From Alteromonadaceae bacterium XY-R5 (GTDB lineage: Bacteria > Pseudomonadota > Gammaproteobacteria > Enterobacterales > Alteromonadaceae), in contig LXWE01000012.1 in the NCBI GenBank assembly GCA_001660395.1, positions 1-64,000 on the forward strand: a stretch of DNA of 64,000 bases, in the 5' to 3' direction. The position numbers were made by a program, and so were the translations under genes. Position 1 is the stretch's first letter. Every line of letters starts with the position of its first letter. The notes beneath the pieces were generated by a model. That model made no database searches. It was not told where the DNA came from and saw nothing but the letters and a program-made list of their open reading frames with translations. Below are positions 56,347 to 64,000 of this stretch, in pieces.

Positions 56347-57369
56347 ATGAAGCATTTAGGAATTCTGTTTTTGCTCGTGCTACTCGCGGGGGATTTCGCG
56401 ACTGCAGCTGTTGCACCCGTTCCCCTATATCGTGATCCTGTGTTTGACGGTGCTGCTGATGTGTCCATTGTCTGGGATAAACAACAGCAGCAATGGCGTA
56501 TGTTCTATACCAATCGCCGTGCTAGCCTAAGGCTGGATGACCCGAAGGATGTAGCCTGGGTGCACAGCACAAAAATTGGTGTCGCTGTATCGCAAGGCGG
56601 CAGCCAGTGGCAATATCAAGGTACGGCTAATATTCCAACTGAGTGCACCGGCGAAACGCTGTGGGCACCAGAAATCTTCACCGACGGTAACACTTACCAT
56701 ATGTGGTTAACTGTGGTGCCTGGGATTTTTCATCGCTGGGGGGAAAAAGAGGCAAAGGCCTTTTTAGTGCATTTAACCAGTCAGGATCTGAATCAGTGGC
56801 AATGTGCGGACAGATTATCCCTCGATTCTGACAGAGTGATTGATGCCAGTGTGATTAAACTCGACGACCAATATCGTCTCTGGTTTAAAAGTGAGCACGC
56901 CGGGAGTCGCATTTATGCGGTTAATAGCCCAGACCTGGTTCACTGGTCATCTCGACCTGAGCACCCCATTCTGGATTTGCGTGGTGAAGGCCCCAAGGTA
57001 TTTCGTTTTAAAGGCCAATACTGGATGATTGTAGATGTATGGAAAGGGTTGGCGGTACTGAGATCAGATGATGCTGAAAACTGGCAGCAACAACACACCA
57101 GGCTACTGGCAACTCCTGGCATAAGGCCCACTGACACAGCCAAAGGTCAGCATGCGGACGTGGTGGTTTCCCGGGGGCCTGATGGAGACGAGAAAGCCTA
57201 TATTTTTTATTTTGTGCATCAAAGTGAAGAACCTGAAGCAAAAACTAGCAGAAGTTGGGGGCAGCGCACTGTCATTCAGGTGGCAGAACTTCAGTATCAA
57301 AACGGTGAATTAATTGCTGAGCGCAACTCACCCACCGACCTGGCGTTGTACCCGCCTACTGCAGATTAA
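56347..57369 (+). CDS. Secreted five-bladed beta-propeller, GH43/GH32-clan-like protein
   Basis: 340 residues with a signal peptide (MKHLGILFLLVLLAGDFATAA). The mature chain has repeated blades beginning YRDPVFDGAADVSIVWDKQQQQWRMFYTNRR, LWAPEIFTDGNTYHMWLT, VIDASVIKLDDQYRLWF and GEGPKVFRFKGQYWMIVD, the acid-bearing pattern of furanosidase-type propellers. Whether it hydrolyses sugar cannot be told. ATG at 56347 with GGAG upstream is taken; the longer open frame overlapping the DUF2126 start is rejected. Ends overlapping the small convergent gene by 4 bp. Confidence 0.75.
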   Translation: MKHLGILFLLVLLAGDFATAAVAPVPLYRDPVFDGAADVSIVWDKQQQQWRMFYTNRRASLRLDDPKDVAWVHSTKIGVAVSQGGSQWQYQGTANIPTECTGETLWAPEIFTDGNTYHMWLTVVPGIFHRWGEKEAKAFLVHLTSQDLNQWQCADRLSLDSDRVIDASVIKLDDQYRLWFKSEHAGSRIYAVNSPDLVHWSSRPEHPILDLRGEGPKVFRFKGQYWMIVDVWKGLAVLRSDDAENWQQQHTRLLATPGIRPTDTAKGQHADVVVSRGPDGDEKAYIFYFVHQSEEPEAKTSRSWGQRTVIQVAELQYQNGELIAERNSPTDLALYPPTAD

Positions 57370-57548
57370 CCGGTGCGTTTAAAGCTTTCGCTAAAAGACT
57401 GACAACCTTGAGTGACAGTAAACACCGCCTGCTCAGGTAATTCGAATTCTTTACGGAAATTCGCAATCGCCTCAGCGGCGCTTTTGGCGCTGACATAATG
57501 ACGAACCCACTTATTGCGGGTATAGACACTAATGGTAAATACAGACAT
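57366..57548 (-). CDS. Small hypothetical protein (60 aa)
   Basis: A 60-residue protein starting MSVFTISVYTRNKWVRHYVSAKSA, with AAEAIANFRKEFELPEQAVF and a C-terminal positive patch. The predicted order is strand-helix-strand. The start is the ATG at 57548; the open frame continues 15 codons upstream without similarity. Not a recognised family, but the clean start and the plausible fold suggest a real gene. It converges with the beta-propeller gene with a 4-bp overlap. Confidence 0.55.
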   Translation of the reverse strand: MSVFTISVYTRNKWVRHYVSAKSAAEAIANFRKEFELPEQAVFTVTQGCQSFSESFKRTG

Positions 57549-57749
57549 GGAAACTCTTAGGGTTACGCCCATCCTTGTGCCTGAACAATTCATTGCGTTT
57601 GAATAGACAGATTGTCGATATATCCGTTCACTCAGTTAAGTGTCTTTGCACACTCTTTACGCACTTTTACCAGCCTTGTTCATTTCTTTGCACTCAGCTC
57701 GATAGACTAATTCGTCAGCCCCGGTGGATGAGTCAGTGTAGAGGTTTAA

Positions 57750-58682
57750 GTGAAAATTCGTCCTGTATTTATTATGGGGTGCCAACGGAGCGGTACCACA
57801 ATGTTAGCTTCTCAGCTTGGCTTAGCCGCCAATGCTGTCGCATTCCCCGAAATGCAATTTGTCCATCGTCTGTTAAACGCGGAATATCGCCAATCTCGTT
57901 CTGTAGAGCAGGCCTACAAAGACTTGGTTGGGCATTTCCGCTTCCGTGCAGCTGGCCTGAAAATGGAAAAACAGTTATTTATCCGTGCTTATGAATCTTC
58001 GTCACTGGCAGAAGTCATCTGTTCGTTGATTAAACAAAATGCTCCCCATCTTGCGGATGCCAAAGAAGTTGTGTGGATTGAACATAATCCACATAACCGG
58101 GACGGTGTTATGGATCTGCTTAATGCCTTCCCTGAGGCATTGTTTGTGCATATTTATCGCGATCCGAGGGCTGTTTACTGGTCGATGAAATCCAATCCGC
58201 GCTGGAAATATGGCGAGCCGAGTAAGTTCGCCAACCTCTGGAATGATGCGGTTAGCAAATGTTACCTGTACGCACAGCAACTTACCGATCGTTGTCTGGA
58301 AATTTGTTATGAAGACTACGTCAGCCATCCGCAGGAACAACTGATCCGCTTGTGTGAATTTGTGAGATTACCTTATCAGGAAAGTATGCTGAATGGCGGC
58401 GGTGTGCGTCTGCCAGGCTACACCGAACAACAACATAAGCTCACGACCAAACCGGCTGATGTCAGCCGCATTGGGCGATGGCAGGGGCGCTTATCTGAAC
58501 TAGAGGAAAGCTATATCAAGGTGCATTGCTACGACTGGATGCGACAGTATGGCTATTTGACTGAACAGCGTCAGATCCGTAAGTTTCGTGGTAAGGAAAA
58601 ACTGCAATTCTACTTTTCAGGTCTTAAAGCAAAATGGCAGGCCAAATTTGTACGAGGCTACCAAAATCGTATGAGCGTGTAA
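57750..58682 (+). CDS. Sulfotransferase family protein
   Basis: 310 residues. The 5'-phosphosulfate-binding loop CQRSGTTMLASQLG (11-24) and the 3'-phosphate motif YRDPRAVYWSMKSNPRWKYG (about 133-152) define a PAPS-dependent sulfotransferase. No signal peptide or TM segment. It starts with GTG, preceded by AGAGG. The substrate is unknown; marine relatives sulfate glycans and lipids. The gene stands alone between the small protein and the haemoglobin lipoprotein. Confidence 0.85.
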   Translation: MKIRPVFIMGCQRSGTTMLASQLGLAANAVAFPEMQFVHRLLNAEYRQSRSVEQAYKDLVGHFRFRAAGLKMEKQLFIRAYESSSLAEVICSLIKQNAPHLADAKEVVWIEHNPHNRDGVMDLLNAFPEALFVHIYRDPRAVYWSMKSNPRWKYGEPSKFANLWNDAVSKCYLYAQQLTDRCLEICYEDYVSHPQEQLIRLCEFVRLPYQESMLNGGGVRLPGYTEQQHKLTTKPADVSRIGRWQGRLSELEESYIKVHCYDWMRQYGYLTEQRQIRKFRGKEKLQFYFSGLKAKWQAKFVRGYQNRMSV

Positions 58683-58684
58683 GA

Positions 58685-59104
58685 TTAAATATGTACTATC
58701 TGATGTCGCATCGGCGCTAATCTGGCCAACAATAGATTTTGGGTAGGCAGTGGCACCTGATTGGTTGTCATTGCCTGCTGTAATAATTCCACCATACGGT
58801 TAAAGTCAGCTTCACTGATGTGCATGCCTGTATGCACATCTTCCATGTTATCTCCTGTATAGACACATGGCCCATCACTGATAAAACAAAGATGTTCAAT
58901 CAACTTGTTTCGAAAACGACTGACTTTAGTTTCTGCAAAAAAATGGAATAGCTGCTTATCCTCACCAATTAATCCGATTAAATCCTCAACAATTGCGCTA
59001 ATTCCGGATTCTTCGCCCAACTTTTCATACAATGTGCCTGAGGATTGCAGGGAACAGGCGCTAATGCTGATAAGCAGACTTAATATGAAAAAGAGCGTTT
59101 TCAT
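58685..59104 (-). CDS. Group 1 truncated haemoglobin lipoprotein
   Basis: 139 residues with a lipoprotein signal (MKTLFFILSLLISISAC, lipobox Cys C17), so the protein should be anchored in the envelope facing the periplasm. The rest is a short globin: YEKLGEESGISAIVEDLIG (A/B helices), FRNKLIEHLCFISDGP (E helix) and VHTGMHISEADFNRMVELL with the proximal His. Periplasmic truncated haemoglobins are uncommon. It is the last gene of the operon starting with the cupredoxin-like gene and shares one base with the DUF3034 stop. Confidence 0.87.
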   Translation of the reverse strand: MKTLFFILSLLISISACSLQSSGTLYEKLGEESGISAIVEDLIGLIGEDKQLFHFFAETKVSRFRNKLIEHLCFISDGPCVYTGDNMEDVHTGMHISEADFNRMVELLQQAMTTNQVPLPTQNLLLARLAPMRHQIVHI

Positions 59105-59937
59105 TATAAATATCCATTCACGGACAGATACCAGCCTGTCTGATTGTTCGCCCCGGCAATACTGCCCAGATCCAGCCAGGCCAGAGTGAAGCTGACCGTT
59201 TTATTCGGAAACCAGGCGATGAAAATATCCTGCCAGTCATCTTCTTTTATCCCAAGTTGATCGGGCTTTTGTCGATATTCGATACCGAATGCCAGATGAT
59301 TGTTAAGCAACACAGCGGTAGAGGTCTCAAATTGGAGACTTGCATGTTTATTCTCTGCTCCGAAACCTAATAAACCGAGCTGATTTGCCTGGGTATAACG
59401 ACCCGTAAGGTTCCATAGCCAGTTGTAACCAAACGCAGCACCTAAGTGCAGTTTACTCGCAGAAAGGTAAAGGTCTGTTCCTTGCTCATGGCGGGCACCT
59501 AACAAATTAGCCACCAGCGGGTCCTGTAGTCTTTTATGCTGAATGCCGGCACTTAACTGAGGCCAGCGACTGTAGACCAAATCACCATATATACGGATCT
59601 TGGCTGCGAATATATTCTGTTCTATTTGCAGTTCCAGCGCTGGCACATCAAAGCGCTGGTGGGCATATGACAATTCTATCCGATCATGCCAGTTCAACTG
59701 GGCGCCACACACATCCAGGCGATAATCCGATACGCTGGCACGGCTACAAAAACCATTTATCGCGATTTCATCTTCACTGGCATATCCGGCCAATTGCGCC
59801 CAGGGCACTAAACCGCCACCAGCACTGCCTTCGACCTGACTAACCCCTGGCGTGGCCAATAGTTTGCCGTTTGCAGCGCCACATAGGTGGCTGAAAAATA
59901 ACAATGTCAGCGGGAAAAGATATAAGTACTTAGTCAT
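59104..59937 (-). CDS. DUF3034 outer-membrane-type protein
   Basis: 277 residues with a signal peptide (MTKYLYLFPLTLLFFSHLCGA). The mature chain is beta-rich with TPGVSQVEGSAGGGLVPWAQLAGYAS, the start motif of DUF3034 proteins, and amphipathic strands ending ...TGWYLSVNGYL, consistent with an outer-membrane barrel. Function unknown. It overlaps the GGDEF/EAL gene by 8 bp and shares one base with the haemoglobin lipoprotein gene, so the four genes are translationally linked. Confidence 0.8.
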   Translation of the reverse strand: MTKYLYLFPLTLLFFSHLCGAANGKLLATPGVSQVEGSAGGGLVPWAQLAGYASEDEIAINGFCSRASVSDYRLDVCGAQLNWHDRIELSYAHQRFDVPALELQIEQNIFAAKIRIYGDLVYSRWPQLSAGIQHKRLQDPLVANLLGARHEQGTDLYLSASKLHLGAAFGYNWLWNLTGRYTQANQLGLLGFGAENKHASLQFETSTAVLLNNHLAFGIEYRQKPDQLGIKEDDWQDIFIAWFPNKTVSFTLAWLDLGSIAGANNQTGWYLSVNGYL

Positions 59938-62242
59938 CCACTGTCATTCCTTTTTCGTGTGGATTGAAGTTCTTCAACCACGAGCAAATATCCTGTCCCG
60001 GTATAGGCTTGCTTAAGTAATAACCCTGAATACTGTCACAACCCATTTGTCTTAGCAGGTCTAAAGATGCCTGATTTTCAACGCCTTCAGCCACGACACT
60101 GAAGCCAAGTTTGTGCGCCAGTTGAATGGTGGAACTGACAATTGCCTGATCATTGGGGTTTTGATCGAGCTGAAGCACAAAGCTTTTATCTATTTTCAGT
60201 TCCTCAATTGGCAGCATGGTCAATTTAGAAAGCGAAGATTGCCCTACACCATAGTCATCAATGGAAATACAAAAGCCGATTTCACGCAGTCGCTCTAGCA
60301 GTAAGGTGGTATTGGCTTCGTTGGTCATTAAATCCCGTTCAGTCAGCTCAAGGGTGACGTGTTCTGGGGTGATATCAAAATGGCCAATGCCGGCGAGCAA
60401 GTCGCTGTAAAAGCCCGGGCGATTAATATCCTGGGCGGAAAGGTTAATAGCAGCCTGAATCTTTACTCCCTGCTTTTGCCACTCAGCTAGCTGTTTCAGC
60501 ACTGTGGATATCACCCATTGGGTCAGTTGTTGAATCAGCCCTGCTTGCTCCGCCAAACTCACGAATAACTCTGGCGATACCCAGCCATGATTAGGTCGCT
60601 GCCAGCGGATCAGACTTTCTACCTTGTGGATCTTACCGTCTTTAAGGTTCATTTTGGGCTGATAGACCATGCGTAATTGACCATCATCCACTTTTAATGC
60701 TTCACGCAAGTCTTCGAGCAGACTTAACCTTTCCATATGGGCTTCATCTTCGCCTGTTACATACATGCGTAAATCCAGACCTTCGCTGTGCGCCAGATCC
60801 ATGGCGATTAATGCCCGCTTAATGAGTTGAATGGCATTTTCGCCGTCCTCAGGAAAGCGACTGATACCGCAGTGATAAGTGAGTTTGAGGTGCAAATCAT
60901 CAATATCAAAACTATTGGCCATTAAGGCGGAAAATTGCATCAGGCTGAGGGATTCAAGCTGATCATCTGCTAAGGGCAAAATGGCAATAAATTCGTCACC
61001 GCCAATGCGTGCATAAAGGCCCTGCTCGTGCATTTTGCGTAACCGAGCTGCAATTTCTAGCAAACATTTATCCCCGGTTTGTGGACCAAAGCTATCGTTG
61101 ACGTGCTTAAATTCGCGAATGTTCAGGGCAAAGCATAAATAGGTGCCCGGTGTATTATCCAACGCCTGTTGCAGGTATTGGCGTAAGCTATAGCGATTAA
61201 GCAGTCCGGTCAGTTGATCATGTTCGGCCTGATAGCGTATTTGCCGCTCTCGGGCATACACTTCATTGCCCATATCGATCATCGCCTGGCTGAGGGTTTG
61301 GATTTCCTCGGTGCCGTTTGGGCCTTGCTTATGTTGGTAATCTCCCGCTGCAAACTTTCGCGCCATATTCAGGAGCTGTTGTAATGGGACTGTCAGATTA
61401 CGGGCTAATAAAATGCTGGCGGTGACAGCGATAACGAAGATGATGCCCGAAATCAGCATAATACCCAGTAATAAGCGGCTCATTTGGGATTGGCGTAAAT
61501 GCTGATCCGATGACAACATCACCGAAATATGGCCGTCTGCGGTAAGCTCTTCACGACGATGAACATAGTTAGAATGATTGAGTAACGAATACTCAGGCAT
61601 ATCCGCTTGCGACAATATTTCCGATGGTTGACCCAGCGAACTCACCAGTAGCTGACGTGATGGCCCCAGAAAACTGATCCCAAGATTGGTCAGACGCGAC
61701 AGCTCCATAGCCACATCCTGGTTAATCTGAAAACCAATAATTGCATATGCGCTGGGTCTGGGGGTGTGCACAGGCAATAATAACAATTGATATAAGTGTC
61801 GATTAAATATCACAAAGTCTGTGCTACCTTGCTTGCGGGTGAGCTGACTAACGGTGGCCAGTAATTCCTGGTCATTGGTGATACCTGCCGGACTGGCGCT
61901 GATCAACTGGCCCTGCAGATTAGTCAGGAGCATGATTTGGCTGCCAATGCGGGCCGCATGATTTTCGAGTACGCTGACGATGGTTTGCTTGTCTGCGCTG
62001 ACAATGGCCTGTTTAAAGCCAAAATCTGCGGTAAGTACTCTGGCAGCGGTCAATAATATCTGTTCTTTCGCCCGCAGATACTGCTTTAAAATTTCCTGCC
62101 CCTGGGTGACATCCTGCTCAACCTGAATGCGGCTGTATTTCTCTGTCGACCACCAGGTCACACTAAGTATGGCTCCTGAGGTAATGAAAATTAACCCGCA
62201 GCATAACCAGATAATCTGACTTCGAAGGCTATGGTTTTTCAT
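59930..62242 (-). CDS. Membrane GGDEF/EAL cyclic-di-GMP enzyme
   Basis: 770 residues: TM helix (about 8-30), periplasmic sensor (about 31-255), second TM (RLLLGIMLISGIIFVIAVTAS), HAMP, GGDEF domain (active-site ARIGGDEF intact; no RxxD I-site before it) and EAL domain (EAL variant ESL, AINLSAQD, ELTERDL, DDYGVGQSSL, LKIDKSF, AEGVE). The key EAL acids look present, so phosphodiesterase activity is likely and cyclase activity possible. The start at ATG 62242, with AGG upstream, replaces a 47-codon longer open frame inside the cupredoxin gene. Confidence 0.9.
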   Translation of the reverse strand: MKNHSLRSQIIWLCCGLIFITSGAILSVTWWSTEKYSRIQVEQDVTQGQEILKQYLRAKEQILLTAARVLTADFGFKQAIVSADKQTIVSVLENHAARIGSQIMLLTNLQGQLISASPAGITNDQELLATVSQLTRKQGSTDFVIFNRHLYQLLLLPVHTPRPSAYAIIGFQINQDVAMELSRLTNLGISFLGPSRQLLVSSLGQPSEILSQADMPEYSLLNHSNYVHRREELTADGHISVMLSSDQHLRQSQMSRLLLGIMLISGIIFVIAVTASILLARNLTVPLQQLLNMARKFAAGDYQHKQGPNGTEEIQTLSQAMIDMGNEVYARERQIRYQAEHDQLTGLLNRYSLRQYLQQALDNTPGTYLCFALNIREFKHVNDSFGPQTGDKCLLEIAARLRKMHEQGLYARIGGDEFIAILPLADDQLESLSLMQFSALMANSFDIDDLHLKLTYHCGISRFPEDGENAIQLIKRALIAMDLAHSEGLDLRMYVTGEDEAHMERLSLLEDLREALKVDDGQLRMVYQPKMNLKDGKIHKVESLIRWQRPNHGWVSPELFVSLAEQAGLIQQLTQWVISTVLKQLAEWQKQGVKIQAAINLSAQDINRPGFYSDLLAGIGHFDITPEHVTLELTERDLMTNEANTTLLLERLREIGFCISIDDYGVGQSSLSKLTMLPIEELKIDKSFVLQLDQNPNDQAIVSSTIQLAHKLGFSVVAEGVENQASLDLLRQMGCDSIQGYYLSKPIPGQDICSWLKNFNPHEKGMTVDD

Positions 62243-62891
62243 GAAACCTGCTCTCAAAAGTATCTCTTGGCGGCGGGGACTGTGTTGGGATTGATAATGT
62301 AATTTCACCTGATGCATTTGCTGTTGGCAGCTGCGCCAGTGGCAATTGCTCGCGAAACTCCGGGCGTTGTTGCTGCATGGCATGCCACAGACTGATCACT
62401 GTGCTGTCAGCGGGTAGTGTTAAGGTAACAATGCCGTTTTTATCGCTACTTGCCACCGGGTTATTATTGGCTACATAGATATAGCCCACCATAGCATCAT
62501 GTATGTTGCATCCTAATACCACTACGCCAGCCTGTTCAAAAGCCAGGGGGTCCTTGGGCTGACCTGCATAAAGTTTCAATTCAAATGCTTTGGCCGGAGA
62601 AAATGAGTAAACATGATGTCGAATATCATCACTATTAGGAAAGCTGACCAATTGCCCTTTTTGCACCAGCAGGAGTGTTGGCACAAAGCGTTTATTCTGC
62701 TGATCCATGATCATATTCGATGGGCTGGGTGCGTTTATGTTTAAAGATGAAAAAGCTTCTACAACTGCGTTCTCGAGAGGATGACCATGCTGGTCAGTGA
62801 TGTGTAAGGTTAAGCTGGTGGCAAGAGCAAATGGGCAGCTTACGAATCCCAGTAACAGCAGCGCTATGTTCCGTTTAGCCAACTTAATCAA
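62229..62891 (-). CDS. Periplasmic cupredoxin-like protein
   Basis: 220 residues with a signal peptide (MIKLAKRNIALLLLGFVSCPFALA). A cupredoxin-type beta-sandwich: FPNSDDIRHHVYSFSPAKAFELKLYAG and VVVLGCNIHDAMVGYIYV. The His-Cys-His-Met ligands of a type 1 copper site are present. Annotated relatives are often called methylamine-utilisation or plastocyanin-like proteins. Its 14-bp overlap with the GGDEF/EAL gene argues for co-translation and a shared pathway; partners in electron transfer are unknown. Confidence 0.83.
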   Translation of the reverse strand: MIKLAKRNIALLLLGFVSCPFALATSLTLHITDQHGHPLENAVVEAFSSLNINAPSPSNMIMDQQNKRFVPTLLLVQKGQLVSFPNSDDIRHHVYSFSPAKAFELKLYAGQPKDPLAFEQAGVVVLGCNIHDAMVGYIYVANNNPVASSDKNGIVTLTLPADSTVISLWHAMQQQRPEFREQLPLAQLPTANASGEITLSIPTQSPPPRDTFESRFHEKP

Positions 62892-62980
62892 TGGCTTGTC
62901 TCCTTTGTGTCTGCAATTGGCTGACAGGAATATGTGGATGTTTTCCTTACTCTCCCAGTCTAGACCAAAAAATACAAAGG

Positions 62981-63012
62981 GGGCGCAGACGACTTAAAAT
63001 CGTCTTGCGCCC
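62981..63012 (-). terminator. Terminator after the TonB receptor gene
   Basis: On the minus strand GGGCGC-A-AGACGA pairs with TCGTCT-GCGCCC across a small loop, a 12-bp stem with one bulged A, followed by a T-rich stretch (TTTGTATTTTTT). It separates the receptor from the cupredoxin operon. Confidence 0.85.
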
Positions 63013-63018
63013 TAACAC

Positions 63019-64000
63019 TTACCAGTCCAATACCTGATGGAATTTCAGGCCAAATTCACTTCTGTCATTGCTGCGCATTACGCCAACAAAGCCAGTTTGT
63101 ACCAGTCGGCCCTGGTCATAGACTTCGTTGAAAATATTTTCGCCATACAGGGTCAGGCGCCAGTCCCCGCCTGCATTTTCATAGCTTAGGCTGGCACCGA
63201 AAATTTCACGTGAATCTATGGTTTCATAAGGGCTGTAAGCGGTTTGTCCCTGCATCTCATCCCGGAACGAATAGTCAGCGCGCGCTGTTAGGCTGGCTCC
63301 GCCCTCCAGCTCCATCACATAACTTGGGGCAATAGATACCGTCCATTTTGGCGTTAATGCCAGGCTATCGCCTTTGTTTATGCCGATAACCGAATCATCC
63401 ACTTCGGTGATCTCTGCATCGATATAACCAACCGCCGCTTTAAGCGATAAACCTTCAATAAGCTGTAGTTGGGTTTCAATTTCCAATCCCTTGGCTTCGG
63501 CTTTTCCGGCATTTTCGACAATAGTGACAAAGCCGCCACCCGAGGTGGTATCAGAAAATGGTAACGCCAAGTCTGTGTAGTCAGTGAAAAATGCCGACAC
63601 CATTAGCGTGCTGTGGGCATAAAGCTGACCTTTGAAGCCAATTTCATAGTTCGTTGCGTGGGTTTCGGCAAAAGGCTCAAACTGGGCTGAGCCGCCAAAG
63701 GGGCGCGGCGGTAAGCCGCCGGTCTGATAACCGCGCTGGACCTGGCCATACACATTCAGGTTTTTCGCCAGGCTGTAACTCAGGTTCACGTCCCAGGTCA
63801 GCGCATCTGAGTCGACTTCGCGGTACGCTCTTTCAGCAAACGTCGGGAATAGGGCATTGGCATCTTTGTGATCGTCCGAGTAACGCAAACCACCCCCTAA
63901 AGTTAACTCCTCACTCAGCTGATAGGAGGCATTGGCATAAATGGCATAAGAGTCGGTTTCCTGATGAATATCAAAGTAACCATAGTCGCCAAAAGAAGGG
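63019..64000 (-). CDS. TonB-dependent outer-membrane receptor, C-terminal part
   Basis: The frame runs past the right edge; only the C-terminal 326 or so residues are in the window, and the 5' end is missing. The visible part consists of antiparallel beta strands typical of the 22-strand barrel: NVYGQVQRGYQTGGLPPRPFG, NYEIGFKGQLYAHSTLMVSAF, GLEIETQLQLIEGLSLKAAVGY, GASLTARADYSFRD and the C-terminal SEFGLKFHQVLDW. The last residue is Trp rather than the usual Phe. The ligand cannot be told. Confidence 0.9.
   Translation of the reverse strand, partial: PSFGDYGYFDIHQETDSYAIYANASYQLSEELTLGGGLRYSDDHKDANALFPTFAERAYREVDSDALTWDVNLSYSLAKNLNVYGQVQRGYQTGGLPPRPFGGSAQFEPFAETHATNYEIGFKGQLYAHSTLMVSAFFTDYTDLALPFSDTTSGGGFVTIVENAGKAEAKGLEIETQLQLIEGLSLKAAVGYIDAEITEVDDSVIGINKGDSLALTPKWTVSIAPSYVMELEGGASLTARADYSFRDEMQGQTAYSPYETIDSREIFGASLSYENAGGDWRLTLYGENIFNEVYDQGRLVQTGFVGVMRSNDRSEFGLKFHQVLDW

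Noticed and set aside
57575-57994. 139-codon plus-strand frame before and over the sulfotransferase
   Set aside because: The sulfotransferase frame in the same stretch has PAPS-binding motifs; this one has none.
63202-63217. parS-like AATTTCACGTGAATCT in the TonB receptor gene
   Set aside because: Four mismatches to the consensus, inside a coding sequence and 33 kb from the two perfect sites; the shared core is likely chance.

Overview
The window reads as chromosomal DNA of a marine-type gammaproteobacterium, most likely an Alteromonadales relative. The gene order (yrdA-aroE-hemF-tsaC-dprA-def-fmt-rsmB-trkA; polA-spf-engB-yihI; glyQS; gyrB-recF-dnaN-dnaA; rpmH-rnpA-yidD-yidC; mnmE-mioC-oriC-mnmG-rsmG-parAB; the atp operon) follows the gammaproteobacterial pattern. 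A dnaT/dnaC-like pair beside the origin, a cytochrome c4 gene next to engB and a trkA-trkH pair argue against an enterobacterium. The order-level placement is inference.

Region by region. 1-342: two tandem rRNA-type promoters firing leftwards off the edge, so an rRNA operon probably starts just outside, as beside yrdA in E. coli. 343-8133: yrdA, then aroE-yrdB, a cytoplasmic truncated haemoglobin, ompW with a candidate FNR-dependent promoter, and a leftward run LysM protein-dprA-smg-yrdD-tsaC-hemF. 8292-13972: def-fmt-rsmB-trkA, convergent with trkH. 14165-15895: a SpoIIAA/STAS-like protein, a SufR-like regulator and elbB. 16290-22965: polA preceded by two perfect DnaA boxes, a shortened Spot 42 RNA, a GGA-rich sRNA candidate, engB, cytochrome c4, a CsrC-like GGA-rich RNA in the position of E. 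coli csrC, a methyltransferase, yihI and a DUF2489 gene. 22962-27823: tag, glyQS, a lipoprotein, and a dead IS200-type transposase. 27824-36745: gyrB-recF-dnaN-dnaA with two consensus parS sites inside recF, then divergent rpmH-rnpA-yidD-yidC. 36832-52834: yajQ, mnmE, mioC, dnaT/dnaC-like genes, oriC (two perfect DnaA boxes, several degenerate ones, about 23 GATC sites), mnmG, rsmG, parA, parB and atpIBEFHAGDC.

52891-64000 is more accessory: a DUF2126 transglutaminase, a secreted beta-propeller protein, a sulfotransferase, then a tightly coupled leftward operon (cupredoxin-like protein, membrane GGDEF/EAL protein, DUF3034 outer-membrane protein, haemoglobin lipoprotein) behind a TonB-dependent receptor cut by the right edge.

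The replication machinery fits together: DnaA, its origin, a helicase-loader pair, clamp, RecF, gyrase and ParAB/parS lie within about 18 kb, and the polA promoter also carries DnaA boxes. The least-described parts are the GGA-rich RNA genes flanking engB, the shortened Spot 42, and the periplasmic copper/haem/c-di-GMP operon at the right end. No CRISPR array, tRNA gene or prophage was seen. All calls come from reading the sequence by eye; no database search was possible.
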